From: Apus apus
Lineage: Eukaryota; Chordata; Aves; Apodiformes; Apodidae
Length of the DNA: 64,000 bases
Assembly (NCBI RefSeq): GCF_020740795.1
Contig: NC_067304.1
Coordinates: 3,338,056 to 3,402,055, forward strand
Direction of reading: 5' to 3'
Shown here: positions 9,888 through 22,739 of the stretch, piece by piece
How positions within the stretch are numbered: the stretch's first letter is position 1
How the letters are laid out: the number at the start of each line of letters is the position of its first letter
Notes under the pieces: generated by a model
Databases searched by the model: none
The model's input: the letters and a program-made list of their open reading frames with translations, nothing else
What the model was told of the DNA's origin: nothing
Position numbers and translations under genes: made by a program

Positions 9888-9924
9888 CAGAATAACAGAA
9901 GAGGAGGAGGACTCTTGGCTCCAT
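9888..9924 (-). CDS. Second leader exon (paralogous or alternative exon 1)
   Basis: Starting at 9924 the minus strand reads MEPRVLLLFCYS plus the first base of a glycine codon, then GTAACA. This closely matches MELRVLLLLLLCFP of the intact gene, with the same phase-1 end. The ATG has G at -3 and G at +4. Homology continues into the promoter up to about 10093. It could be the start of a decayed paralogue, or an alternative first exon splicing to V1 at 6158, which would keep frame. It is too short to show up as a long open frame. The donor is acceptable but not optimal. Confidence 0.65.
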
Positions 9925-10100
9925 GCCTGTCTTGGAGCCAAAGGAAAGGACAGTGCTGAAGGCAGATCAAAGGATTACTAGATGTCTTCTCTCTGAACCC
10001 TCCTATCCCACACTGGTACTGCTGGAGGAAGTGGCTGAGTTTAGTGGCTTACCACTTGGCTTGGCACAGGAATCCTTCACTGCTGTTTTACAATTAAATT
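9925..10100 (-). promoter_or_regulatory. Duplicated promoter of the second leader exon
   Basis: A 21-bp block at 10019-10039 matches 6537-6557 upstream of the intact gene at 19 positions and contains a consensus PU.1-type GAGGAAGTG (10025-10033). A second block at 10069-10093 matches 6573-6597 with small differences (GGAATCCTTCAC in place of GGAAATCCTTCACC). Order and distance to the ATG are kept. Confidence 0.6.
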
Positions 10101-11478
10101 CATCCTTGAATGGTTGTCCATATCAGCTGAGCTTGGCTGGTTCAGAAGACAGAGGCACATTAGGCAGAACGCAAGGAGGGGCTGTTTTCTTTACAGCATT
10201 GCACCAACACCAGCAGCACTGTTAAAATCAGCCTGCCCTTGGAGTCAGAAAAATGGAGAAATGTTTCAGTTTAGAGGCACATAAACCTCCGTGGGGCTGA
10301 TTCTGAACCCCAGGATTCATGGGCCTGGGCTCAACCACAGTGGAGGTGAGGGAAGAGAAAGAGACGGGGCTGTGTGGTGGCACATCCCTGTATTTGTGCA
10401 CCTGCTGGGCAGAGCTAACAGAGGGAATGGGGAATGGCTTCTGGAGCTTACTCTGCCTTTCCCTTGGCCTCCACAAGGAACTCTGCCTCCTGGAAATGAG
10501 GACAAAGCCAGCCCTCCTCCAGGTGAGCAAATCCACCTGTGGAAACCTCCAGTTCAATCATCAAACCACAAAGTGTGTATCAAAGCCACAGCCAAGGTCT
10601 CTCTTAGCTGTCACACCTCTTGGGGGCACTCACTCATGGCTCTTCCACAGCTGGTTCTGCCTCAAGTAGCTGCTTTGGGAAGCACAGGCAGTGGCAGGTC
10701 TTCTCTGTCTTGACTCCATGCTTTCTTTGCCTTGCTCTTGTTTTAGCTGTTGTAAGGATCTGGAGAAGGACTGTCCTTCCTTTCTGCTCCCCAGACACCC
10801 TGTGCTGGGAAATGTGCCTCTAGTTAGTGGGGCTTGGCAGGTTCCCATCTGCCTCCCCTTGAAATCCCTGTGCCCTTCTTTGCCCTTCAAGGCAGTGACA
10901 GTAAAGAAGTAGAATGGCAATAAATTCCCCTGCCTCCTTGCTGCCAGCAGATGTGCTCATGGGGTGGTCTCCCCTGGGCCAGTACCTGCCTCTCTCGCTC
11001 CATCAGAGCAGTGCAGAAAGACTGTACTGACACCCTGGCTGCAAATAATTTCCAATTATATGAATAAGCAGCTTATTAACAATACATTCTGGCTAATCAT
11101 TTTGTGCTAGATATCTTCCCATTGTCTTTTCCCCAAATCCCTCTCTCATAAGGCACTTGATGCTCAATAACAAGAAGGGGGAATGTGCTTGTTCTCTTAC
11201 GAACAAACCCCAAGGGTCTGCAATTAGTTCAGTTTCTGCAACTAGTTGCCTACAAACTGAGCCACAAACTGTGCTGCACCACAGTGCCTCATCCTTCCCC
11301 ACAGCATCTGTATTTGCCAAGACCACTGGGGGTCCTGTCTTCCAGGAGAGAAGCTCTTTGGGGCAGGACATATCATGAAGAGATGTCTGCCCAGGACACC
11401 AAGGAGAAGCAAGGAAGTAATGAAGTTGGTACTTTTGCTGCATGTCTGACAGAAGATCAATATGGATTTTAATTATAG
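10101..11478. other. Non-coding stretch
   Basis: Several overlapping open frames occur on both strands, but none shows a recognisable domain, codon bias or splice context. I see no gene, RNA or mobile element here. Confidence 0.5.
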
Positions 11479-11740
11479 TATCACAGAAAATAAGATTAAT
11501 GTTATCTCAGGAGGTCACTTAATCTAGCCCAGTGACACACAGTAGGATCAGCTCTTTCGATGTAATTTCTAAAGATCTGTTTAACTAGTTTAGGTTGCAG
11601 CATTCTCCTGGTGACCTATTCCAGTGCTGCACCATTCTTATTTGAAGTATTCTCTTAACATCTGACTGTCCCTGCTATTTAAATGCCTCACTCCCTTTTG
11701 TATCCACTGTGAACTCTGAGAACAGAGGATTCCCTTTCTC
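11479..11740 (-). mobile_element. Old, diverged CR1 LINE fragment
   Basis: CR1 hallmarks in antisense order are still visible: a TATAGTATCACAGAAAATAAG head, CAGGAGGTCACTTAATCTAG, GTGACCTATTCCAGTGCTGC, then a segment corresponding to the TTCCTAATATCTAA region of CR1. The copy is much more diverged than the one at 2229-2375, so the boundaries are approximate. Confidence 0.7.
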
Positions 11741-14700
11741 TGGCTTTGTATGCAGTGGTGCCTGCCATGCCTGCCCTGTCGTTTCACTCCAACCTAACCA
11801 TCCCCATGACTTTTAATTTTCACTCTTAGATTGTGCTTCTGACAGCTTGGATAATTTTTTTTTCCCCTTTCTCTGAACTCTCTCATCAATCCACACCTTT
11901 TTTGCCTATCTACTTGGCAAAAGCCTCCTCAAAGCCTCTTGAAGTTTCTTTTGAGGTTCAAGGATGAAGCCATAGGCTTCTCTGTTGCCTTCCATAGAAA
12001 TTCTTGCTTCCTGTTGATTTACTCTCGCTGCCATGAAACCCACAGAAACCTCTTTGGATTAGACACTTATTTAAATGTCAGTGGCCTTCCAGAGACATCC
12101 GTGCTTTAGGTTTACCTGCCCCATACGCTGGCCCTTGCCTAGCCCTATAGGAAGAGCAGGCAGAGGGGTCCCTGTGGGGCTGTGGGTGCTGCGCCGAGCT
12201 GGATGCCAGGGTGGCTTTGGGGTGCGATGCCGCTAGAGGGCACAGGGAGATCAGGAATGGGGCGTCGGTGAGAGGACGGGGGCTGCAGGACGGGGCTTCG
12301 CAGGCAGAGGTGGGTGGGAAGTCTTCAGCCAAGTCCCGTCTCTGCTTTCAAGCAGCCGGATAAGCTGCCTGGAGCTCAGCACCACGGTGAAGCGCAGCGC
12401 CTTTGTGGTACCCCCCATGTTTTGCAATGAAAATGAAATGCTGTGCTCAGTGACCGAAGCCCGGGGGGCCACCCTGCAGGCATGTGCCCAGGCATGGCAG
12501 CTTGTCTGTCCCTCCTCTGTTTCCCTGGGCTCCGGGAGGCAGGTGCCCATGTGAACATGTCTTGTGTGTGCTGCCGAGTTTTTAGAGAAGCTTTTATCAT
12601 AGCCTCACCCTGCAGTGAGCCTTTAGAGAGATCTTGAAGAGACAGTAAAGACTCTTCCTCCCAAAACTGTAAGCAGGCTGCAGTCCTAAGGCTAAGATGA
12701 TGGAGACTGCCAGGCCCTTCTTGGGGCAACACCACCAGTTGCTTCTTCAGCAGAGCAACACAAGCCAGTCCTGCACCCTCATCCAGACCTGGTGCTTTGC
12801 AGGGATGTGAGACAGTGGGGAACTGATGCTAAATAACCCTGAGAAAGGGGATGCTGGGATAAGGGAGAAAGTGGAGGCTTGTCTTAGGGTGGTAGAAGAT
12901 GGCTCAGAGAAACAGTAGCTTTAGTGAGCAGTGAGAGTGGGAGCAAGGCTGGGGGGAGGCAGCAGAGTGGGGCTGGCCATGTGTGTGCCAGGGCTGCTGG
13001 GGACAAGGGACAGGCGCTCTGTAAGCAGGACATGGGCCGTGGGCTCAGCTTTAAAGGAGAAGAGGCCCCACAGCAGCAGCTTAGCGAGAGGCCTGGTGTT
13101 TGGTCTGTTCCACATCAATGGGGCGTCCAGCTGTGGCTGAGGATGAAAGCAAGTGAGAGAGAGAGGATTAAAGGCTCCCAGGGTCTCCTCTAACCCGCCT
13201 AAGACTCGCCGAGAGGGCAGCGTGCGGCTTCAGGAAGGCTTCTTCATATGGAAAATATTATGTGAGGGAGAGAAAAAGAAGGGGGAAGGGAAGAGAGTCT
13301 TCTGTCCAGAGAGTGCTGGGGGAAGACTGATCACACAAAGCATTTTAAAGGCTCAGACCAAGCCCAAGGAGAAAGTGCTGAGCTCTGCCATACCCAAGAG
13401 TGGGGTGGGGCACAGGTATGATGAGTTTAGGAGGTCTATTGACAGGGAAGAGTGTGCGAGGTCCAAATGTCTGAAGAGCACAGAGCAGCAGAAAAATAAA
13501 GGGATGAAAGAAGAGGGGACATGGAAAAGGGGAACGAGGAGGCTGGCAAAAGGGAGGAGAAAGGAGAGAAATGGAGGGGGAGGTGGTGAAAGGCAGAATG
13601 AGGGACACAGAAGAGAGCAAGAGGTGGTGAAAGGCCGGCTGTCTGCTCCATTGTGTTATTAACCAGGTCGCCAGGTGGAAGCACCCTGCACACAGCCCTC
13701 CTGGCCCGTTTCCTACTCCCGCCAAACTTCTCCCAGGAATGCTTCTGATGGGGAACAAATTGCTAACAGAAGTGAGACATTTTGCACTGAATGCAAGCAA
13801 GTTTCCAGTGAAAGGTTTCCTGTCAGCGGGTTGGGACTGGTGGGTGTGGAGCCTTTCTGGAAGAATAATCCTGCGAGTTAACACGAAGCATTGGTTATAG
13901 CACAGGATAAAGGACCCAGGCTGGGCTTTCCTGCCTCCTGTTTTGGCTGCCACCGTTTGGCTGCTTTCATTCACTGTTCTCTGCTTCACCCGTGTGTGGC
14001 ATTCTCAGTCTCATTAGCCCTTCCTCCGCTCCCCTGGCCACCCCCCACTGGTGAGATCTCCCGAGTATTCACAGCCTTCCACTCTACTTTCCTCCTTGAT
14101 TTATATTGTTGAACTGGATGACCTTCCTTGACCTCATTTTCATGACAGTGTGAGCACACACATCAGCACTCCGTGAATGGCAAGGATAGTCCCTGCCTTG
14201 CAGTCCTGCCTGCCGAGCTGCAAGGACACCCCCTCTCCAGGTGGGGTGGGTTTGGTGGCTGTCCCATCACCTAGATCTGCAGCACTCCCTTGCACACTAG
14301 GGTCCACAGATGTGGAAGGTGTTGGCTGAAAAATGCTGGTCCTTGTATCTTGGCACATGCAGACAGTGTTTAGCTGAGCTGGTGTGTGTGCACAAGCAGG
14401 ATGCAGGAAAATATTCCTGTGTATTTCACTCTAGGTATAGTCATGCAGAACTTTTCCCTCCTCCATCACCTATGCTTTGAGGGAGCCCACAGACCTGTGG
14501 TCTGTCCCTGTGGGAAATGCACACCAACACCGCCTCTCCTTTCTATTGGGGTTGCTGTGTTCTTGGTCATTGCAGGAGCAGCTGAAAACCTGCTAGATGG
14601 GCCAGACAAGCCAGAACACAGAGCTGGAAGGTGTGCAGTGACTCCCAGTTATGGATACATTTGCAAAGTGAGGGAATGTCTATTACCATTAATATCCTGG

Positions 14701-16169
14701 TGCCCTGTTACTCCTGATGGAAAAAGTGGATTTTAACAGGGGAGAGGAGAGCTCACGTCTCCCTGCTCCCTAGAAAGCACTTAGCCAAGTCTCTGCTCCT
14801 GACTCTGAGGAATTTCAGACGAAAGTCTGAAATTTTTAACTGTAAGAGGAGCAGCCAACCCAAAGGTGCTGCTGGGTTTTGGAAACACAAGTCAGCTCTG
14901 ATCCTGTTCGCCACACTCCAGCTGCATCCCACCCAGACTCCACTCTGGCATCCCAAAGCTGAGTATCTTTCACCTTTTTAAACAGTTGGCAAAGCAGCTT
15001 TGCCCCCTTCCCTAGCCCAGCGGTACATAAATCCCTTTGTCCCCTAGTCTGGAAATCTGCCTTCCTGTCCCTCCCTTCCCTGCCTTCCTGGGAAGTCAGC
15101 GTGGATATGGTGCTGCCGGCTTGCCTGTCTGAGCTGAGCTGCTTAGTTAAGAATAATAAACAAACTCCTAAATGGAAGGATATTCTTTAAACCTGCCTTG
15201 TGCTGCCTGCCAGGGAATGCAGGCAGCAAAGCCCACCTCCCGTCCCCCTCCAGCCCTAGCTCCAGGCTCTCCTGAAACCTGATCTCCTTTGCTGTGGAGC
15301 TGCACCATGGCCTCTGTGTGCACCTTCCCCCCTGACCCTGTCTGGATTCTCCTGTCCTTTTCCTGACACACACCCAACAAGCACATGCTCCTGGCTCAGA
15401 CACACACATACCACAGAGGGGCACACGGTGACACTGCCACATCTGGAAGCAGAGGCAGCCATCCTCACCACACAGATGGGCATGCAGGGGGTTTACACAC
15501 ATGTCTATGCCCACCTCTTCACATGGGTGTACACAAACACACTGTGAAAAGTGACGCAAACACCCACCATGCCAACAACTAGAGGCTGCTCACCCCTTTG
15601 GGAAACCCACCTAGGTAGTGGAGATTAGAGGCAGAAATACTATGAAAAGTGCCCAGACACATGGAAGCAGCACCCAGCCCCAGAGATGAAAAGCAGCTCA
15701 GCACCAGGTGGGCAAATAAGTGCCAACTTCCTATGAGAGAAGAGGGTGACAGGGCATACCCAACTGCAGGCTTCACACACGCTTAGATGTGCATGAAAAG
15801 CAGACCTCCCTGAACACATCTGGTTTGTCTTCATACACCCTCTGCTCTTTGCAGCATCTCTCTGTCTTTCTCTGTCTCTCCACGTAGCTCATGAACCTTT
15901 TATTTAGGCACACAGGCATCTTCTCCCACCCTCTCCTGCTTGTTCTCTCTCTTCCAGCTCTCACAGCTTCCCAGCTTTCCTTCTCTTGTGGCCCATTTTC
16001 CTCATGCCAGCATTCACAGCTAGCAGGAAGAGGATGTCAGTTAGAGGCTAAGCAGTCCCTCAGACCCTCTGGCCCTGCCACACTTTTCAACCCACTTCTC
16101 ATTTTTCTTCTTTTTTTTTTTTGTAATTTATTGTTTTCAACTCTCCTCCTCCTCAGTGCCTGCTAAAGG
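11741..16169. other. Non-coding stretch with purine-rich and CA-rich segments
   Basis: No supportable exon. The segment 13255-13640 is strongly purine-rich on the plus strand (GA runs with AGGAGAAAGG and similar), which produces an artificial Lys/Arg/Glu-rich open frame. The segment 15360-15560 contains scattered degenerate CACACA runs. A moderately CpG-rich patch lies at about 12180-12320. Confidence 0.5.
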
Positions 16170-16195
16170 GAACTAGGCTCCTTGCTTCCTCCTCC

Positions 16196-16355
16196 TCTCC
16201 TCTCCTCTCCTCTCCTCTCCTCTCCTCTCCTCTCCTCTCCTCTCCTCTCCTCTCCTCTCCTCTCCTCTCCTCTCCTCTCCTCTCCTCTCCTCTCCTCTCC
16301 TCTCCTCTCCTCTCCTCTCCTCTCCTCTCCTCTCCTCTCCTCTCCTCTCCTCTCC
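16196..16355. repeat. (TCTCC)32 pentanucleotide microsatellite
   Basis: Thirty-two perfect TCTCC units (GGAGA on the other strand), embedded in a longer pyrimidine tract running from about 16180 to 16465. Because the unit length is five, all frames on both strands stay open and give a GEERR-type or SSPLL-type repeat. These open frames are by-products. Such mirror-type purine-pyrimidine tracts can form triplex DNA. Confidence 0.97.
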
Positions 16356-16465
16356 TCTCTCCTCCCCGTTTTCATCTTAAGAGAAAGGGAAAAACCCATT
16401 TTACTCTTTCTCCAGCTCCAATTCCCCTTCCACCCCCTCACTCTCCCACCCCCCCTTCCTAGCCC

Positions 16466-18540
16466 TGAAACCTTTTCCTGATAGTGTTGCTGTAACTGTT
16501 CAATTACACGAGCAATTACAAAATCAATCAAACCGAAACGTGTGCCGTGCGCTGAGGGGGGACCCACTGCAGAGTGGGGACATCGCCTGAGCCTGTCCCA
16601 GCCTGAAGGCAGCTCAGCTCACAGCTCAGCTGAAATTGTCTCATTTGATGGTGAGAAGCAGCTCTGAGGACAGGTACACTCGGCTTCTGTAGGGTCACAC
16701 TCGGCTGCCTAAAGCCAGCATCACTAGCCTCACACCACCTGCAAATTTCCCCTAGCTGAGAAGCTCCTGGCAAAGCGGTTGGTATCAGCCGTGGCCTTTG
16801 GTTTGAATTGGGTGGTCAGAGGGTGCCATTAGGAAAAGGGCACTGGGGTGTTCAGGTGAGGGTGGTTTCTGCAGCCATAGGAAGGAAGGAAAGTGATGAG
16901 GTGAAGACAGTGAACCTAAGCATGGGTGGTGATGTGTAACTTCATGGGGTTACACCTGCAGTATGGATGTTTCTGCTTTCATGGATGTTTCTGCTCCTGC
17001 TGTACACTTAACACATGTCAAACCAGTGTGTGCCATGGCTCCTTGCCACTCTCTGCTGTTTCCTCATCAGGTGACACACTCCCCACTATTTGTGTCTCCT
17101 CAGAACTACATCCATGATTTTCACTGCAGGAATTCCCTTTTGACACCCTCTTGGTGCTGTCATAAGCAGGTAGCAAGCCTGTCCCTGCCACAAAGGCACA
17201 AATCCTTCCAAACTGATCCCAAGAACAGATGAGCTGGAAAACAGGTTGGATTAAGGGCACAATGTGCAAAGCAGATGAGTTTGGTTCATGCATGGACAGA
17301 ACCATGGCAGCTTTCCAGTGGCGTGAAGAAGCCAGCTTTAGCATATGGAATTCCCAAGGATACCCAGATCCTGGTTACACCAGGGAAGCCCCTTCACCAT
17401 CTTATCCCTTGAAAAGCTGAGGCAAACCAATGAGAATTTGGGATGAGAGAGCTGAATGGAAAGGATGGGGAAGGCTTTCATGTCTTCTTATGAGCAACAT
17501 ACATGAAAGGAACACCTTCTAAAAAGCCCTTTGCCCCAGAATAATCTATTTGGGATGCCAGGAGCACACCTTTGTCTTCTGGGTGGTTTCCAGTCCTGCT
17601 TTTCAAGGAAGACTTCTCTCCAGATTTAAGGAAAGTGGGATTGGAGCTATTTAACGAGGAGCTCTTATCCCAGACTTGACCCTGATTTTGCACAGTCAGA
17701 AAAGCAGCATCCCAAAGGCTTATCATTCCTTTAAGAGCAGAAATCTGGCGAGTTTCCTAGGGCAAGAGTCCAGTTTGGCTTGAATTTTTCATGAGTAATA
17801 CTTAAAGCCTGGTCACCCTGCAGGTCCTTTGGAAACACAGGACTGTGTTGACACACTTCCTAATGGAGCAGGAGGTTCACAAATTAATTTGCAAGATTCT
17901 TTAATGAGGTTCCCCATCCCCCCCCCCCCCCTTTTTTTTTAGCTTGGTCTGATTTACCAGTTTTATATATATGAAAGTATTGAAGATAAGCACCAATACA
18001 CAACTGCTGCTTTGCCCCTGTTCCAAAGTTCCCTGTGACTGATGGTGACATTCAGTGCTGTGGCAAAGCTCATCTGTTTCCCCATCCACCTGGAAATGAT
18101 GGAGGAATGCTCTGCATGCTCTGAGACACAAACACCCAGCTCCCCTGCTTGCAGATCCCAGCCTGGCATTTCGGCAGCCTGAGGTTCCTGCTGGCTCTGC
18201 AAACACACTCCTGGGCCTGATCCTGTTGAGGGAATCCTGGGCAAGGGAAGTGCTGCTGGAGTAGGACAGATGGGGGCTGCTTTGGTGCATCACCACGGGC
18301 TCGTGGTGCCACAGGGTGCCAGGGGGGTTGCAGCATGTCAGAGCCTTTGGCTGTGGCCATGTCTGTTTGCCACCTATATTTGGTAAAAAAATGATCGGGA
18401 ATTGTTTGTTTGTGGCTCCTTGGAAACCCCCCTTAAGAAATGGCTTCTTTTGTTTGGTTACTTGGGAAAAATATTTTCCCCTCCTTCTTTCAGTATTTTG
18501 AAACATTAAAAAAGGCAAAGCTTTAAAGAGCCCAAGAATA
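16466..18540. other. Non-coding stretch
   Basis: No gene is recognised. It includes an 18-bp tandem duplication of ATGGATGTTTCTGCTTTC (16963-16980 and 16981-16998, two mismatched positions at the end) and a C14 run followed directly by T9 at 17918-17940. Confidence 0.5.
17918..17940. repeat. C14-T9 homopolymer junction
   Basis: Fourteen C are followed directly by nine T. The length of such runs is error-prone in sequencing, so the exact count is uncertain. Confidence 0.8.
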
Positions 18541-20120
18541 TCCAGGAGGGATTGTCAACAGCAGCCTCTGTAGTTTTCCTTATGGCTCAGTGCTTGCCTT
18601 GGTCTTCATCTCTTCCAGACACTCTGCTCCACCTTCTTGTAAATTCTGACAATGAAAACACTATTTAAATGTCCTCAAAGTTTCTCTTTCCATTGAAAAA
18701 GGGGATTTATTCTCATTTTTTATTTTTTTTTAATCAGAATTAATGTGATTCTAATGTGTTCCTTTTGATCTTCAGGGGGTTTTTTACACTGATGATCCCT
18801 AATTTTGATTTTTTTTTTTAATTGTTTTAAAAAGCTTTAGTGAAGGGGAAAAAAAAAATCCATCCTACTTCTTTGGCACATCTTTAACCTTTAAGTACCT
18901 CTGGAAAAAAATATTTAAAATATATTATACATTTTTAAACAGGGTGCTTTTGACAGGTCAGTTTCAAACCTCTCTCTCTTTTCTTGTGCTGTGTTGGAAT
19001 AAGACAATTTTGCAGCTTGGATTTTTTTGACAGTTAAATTGCAATGTAGGCAGAGGGTGGAATAGGGATCCTGTCTCTTTAACTCTCTAACTAGACAAAG
19101 ACTTTTCCCCTTTGAGAGCTGAGCCCGGGATCAGAACTGTCAGATGATCTCGTAGCACTTGGGAGAGTTTGCAAAGTCATAATTATATCTTTTAACCTGT
19201 CTTGCTCTTTGCAAAAGAAAGGTCCTATTATATTGAAATGAGATTATTAGCCATCAAATACTTTCTTTCTTGGGATTCTTCTTCTTTAAAAAAAAAATTC
19301 AAATACCTTAACTACTTTGCAATTGAATTTTTATAAGATTTACTTTCCACTAAATAAATGGTCTGTAGCAGCTATTTTAAAAAATATTTTTAAAAGGGTG
19401 TTTTCAATATGCAGATGCAAAAAATTCAGACTAAGTGTCTGAAATGTCACCTGTATAATTAAAGGAAGGTAAAGTTTCAGAGCTCAGTTCAGTTTTTCCT
19501 CTAGCTTAGCTGGTGAGTTCTCTATTCCAAAACCCTGCTGCTGTTCCTGATTTCATTGCTAAAAATACTTTTTTCCGAAACCAAATAATTTTCAACCTTC
19601 CATTTTCTCTCTTTTGTTTTTTTTCTGTGTCTTTTCTTCTTCCCCAAACATGAAAAAAAAAAAGAAAGAAAATGAAACCCCAAATAACTGGAGAGGTTGT
19701 TGGGTTTGGTTTGTTGTTTTGGTTTTTTTTAACCCCACACAATTAAAATCACTGCACAGCAGTGTCAATATGTGCTTTAACAAAAGGTGAGGACTGCATC
19801 AAAGCAATCAGGGTCACAGCAAAAAGCTAAGGAAAAGATGGTATCAAATTCAAGTAAGAGCTTCTTTACACGAGCTCATCTGAGTCCTGGCTGGCAAAAT
19901 AGTTCCACCTGGGTCTAATTTGAAACTTGAGATTAGTTCCAGGTTACACAAACAATAAATATTTAGCAAGTGTTTGCATATCTGGCTGAATAAGGATTGA
20001 AATGAACATAAAATAGCTGAAATCCACAAATAATCTGGGCCTGATCCAGAGGCCTCTGAAGCCAACAGAGGATTCTTCCACCTGCTACAACAGCTTTGGC
20101 TCAAGCACCCCTTTGTTGGA
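18541..20120. other. AT-rich non-coding stretch
   Basis: The composition turns markedly AT-rich, with many A and T runs. The segment about 19130-19290 (AAAGTCATAATTATATC, then GAGATTATTAGCCATC) has the look of a conserved regulatory element, but this is only an impression. GTTT-type low-complexity sequence lies at about 19700-19735. No exon is seen. Confidence 0.35.
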
Positions 20121-20300
20121 AGTGATTGGTCACTTTAATCGAATTATTAAAGTGCTGTCATTTATAGCTCTATAATTCAGATTGTGTCAGCTCTTCCATT
20201 ATAAACTCTCTTTCTTTTCAAGGGTGGGTTATGTCTTGGCCATAAAAATTCATTCTGAGATTAAATTCAGCATGTTGTGATCTAACAAAGGACTTGCTCA
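20120..20300. promoter_or_regulatory. Candidate conserved enhancer with palindrome
   Basis: CACTTTAAT (20131-20139) and ATTAAAGTG (20146-20154) form a perfect 9-bp inverted repeat around CGAATT. It is followed by homeodomain-like ATTTATAG and ATAATTC sites and a TGTGTCAG motif. The composition resembles vertebrate developmental enhancers. Conservation was not tested. Confidence 0.3.
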
Positions 20301-22739
20301 TTGTGCAGACAGGGCTCCTGACCTAACTCACAGGATGTCACAACTGCTTTACAATTTTTAAGGGATTAGATACATTTAAATTTTCAAAGATGCTCTGTTG
20401 GGTACACAGGATGCAATCCTGCAGCACTCTCAGTCATGGGAGTCACTTCATCACTGTGAGCAGCTTAAGATAATGGGGACTTTTGCCATGAGTAAAGTTA
20501 TTCATGTGTGTCTATGTTTGCTAACACCACAGTGGGGTATTGGTTTGGTGCATAACTTCCGGGAGATCCTCAGCTGCAGGCTGCCATCATGCACATATAT
20601 TTTCTGTTGAATACACATATGTACATATATTTCTTCTTTAAAATAATGAAGGCCTTTACTTAACGCATATTGCCTTCCCCTTCTCAAAAAGATGGCTCAG
20701 TCATAATGAAAACCGGGAGACTGAGAGATCAGAAGAACCTCCTTGATTTTAAATGAGGCCCTGATTCTGAATGAGACTCACCTGAGGGAACTTTGTTCAC
20801 GAAGAACCTCAGGACACGAAAGTTAGGAAACTCATTGAGCTGCACTTTATATAAACCTAAGCACCTGCTGAATGTTAAGCACATTTTCTCCATCTCTAGA
20901 ACTCCCTCATGCTTTGTTTGCTTGGGTATTGAAACACCTTCCTGTCTTACCTGGTTTTAATACTCACAACCCCATTACAAACTAATTTATTTATTTTGCC
21001 CTGATTTACAGGACAGACCTGGTGCCTTCAAAGGAAATTGCCTGACACTGAATCAGCAGGCATTCTGTCTGTCCAGCTTTCAGTTCCTGTTTTCCATGCA
21101 AAAACTGCAAGAACATCTACCAAGGTAGGAGCATGGTTTTACTTCTGATTTTTCTTCTGCATTTGCACCTTGTATTTCTTTTCCAACCAGATGACACAAG
21201 AGGAAAGTGTGGCAGATATTCATGTAGTACCTCAATAAGCTTCCTTTAATTGTTCATGTGTGCTGGAGAGCCAGGCAGGTAAAACTAGAGAGCAAATTCA
21301 ACCTGTGTAAATTGGCAGTCTCCCCTTAACTCACTGGAGCAGGTCCAGTTTACACCACTGAGGATCTGACTTGGAATTTCAAGGCTTTTTAGTCACCATC
21401 ATAAATATATCTTCTTTTTCTTGGCAATGAAATAATGTATAGAGTAGGGCCAGAAAATTAGAAGAAGTTGTTGGCAGATGTGTCTATTAGTTTGAGCTGG
21501 AGATTTTTGGCTTTTTTGAGATTTGAGCTCAGACACAGGGTAGCATGGAGGCTTCTTAATGTCCACAGTAGCTTTACCTTTGGCTGTGCAGTCGGCTGAG
21601 CTGTCCCTAGAGGGAGGTACTTTGTTTCCCTGGATTGACTGTAGAGAGGCATGGGAGAGGTTTAAACGAGAGACCCTGGAAATCTATAATAAGAGGAATT
21701 CAAAAGCTACTCCCTGTCTCACTGACAAGTGACCCTGGAGTGTCCATTAGAAGTCCACTGAAGTCAAGTACCTTTGTTCCAGCTTTTGACAGAGATGATG
21801 TGTGGCTCATGAAATGTAAGCAGTAGATGATGTCTCACTTTGCTTCTTTGAAACATGGAAAATAGCACCTTTCTCAGCTGCGGATTCCTATGGAAAGTGT
21901 TCTCAGCCTTCTGGGAGTAAAATTCCTCTGCAGGGCAGGAGGTGTTATGCCTTTGGAAGCCCTGCAAAGTCAGGCCTGTCATTGCAGTGGAAGGAGATTG
22001 GGGTTGGCGCCTCTGTGGGTGTGAGTGTAAACATCCACCTGGGTGTGCCAACTAGAACGTGCCCTGGCTTTGTTATTCCTCAGGCCCGGCTCCACTTAAA
22101 CTTTCTCCTGAGTGATTATCGACGTGCTTGTAGTTCCGGGGGACGTGGAAATTGGCTTGTTTACTCTAGTTTGGCAACAGTGAGTTGCCAGCCCTTTGAG
22201 GCACTGGAGTACTTCCTTGAAATCAAGAGTTGCTGTTCAGCAACTTTACAGGCCAGAGCTGGGAAGAAACTGAGCCCGTATTTTGTACAGGAAAATGAGT
22301 TCTCAATCAGTACAGCTCAACTCACCCATACCCCGTGCATCTCTTCCTGCTGATCCTCCCATTGCTGTCACTGGCCTGTGCTCAAACTCACCAATGCCAG
22401 CACAAATCAAGGTGAAAGGTTGCATAAAATCCCAACTGGAGCTCAAATTGCTTAGACTTTTTAATTTGGTCCTGGGACTCGTTCAGGAAAAACGTCAAAG
22501 GCTTCTGCTCTGTTACTTGTGCTGAGCTAAAAATAACTTTGGGCGCCCCACCTTAACTGAACACACTCCCTTGAAAACAGAGCAGTGTACAAATTCCCAC
22601 GTGCTGGTTCTTTTAGGTTTCTGGCTGCCAGAAAACAAAGTCATCAGAAGCTTGAAAACCATTGCTCTTTGTGGTGTCACTGTTCCTGGTAGAACTCAAT
22701 GGGTCTGTTGGAACACAGCAAATGGCAGCTCCAACACAC
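20301..22739. other. Non-coding stretch
   Basis: No coding exon or mobile element is recognised. The part at about 22000-22170 contains GATTATCGACGTGC and flanks of mixed composition that could be a regulatory island; evidence is weak. Confidence 0.4.

Noticed and set aside
13153..13662. 169-codon Lys/Arg/Glu-rich frame
   Set aside because: Produced by a purine-rich tract, as is the frame at 39753-40151; no real protein signature.
16163..16567. GEERR repeat protein and its SSPLL mirror
   Set aside because: By-products of the (TCTCC)32 microsatellite, whose unit of five keeps every frame open.
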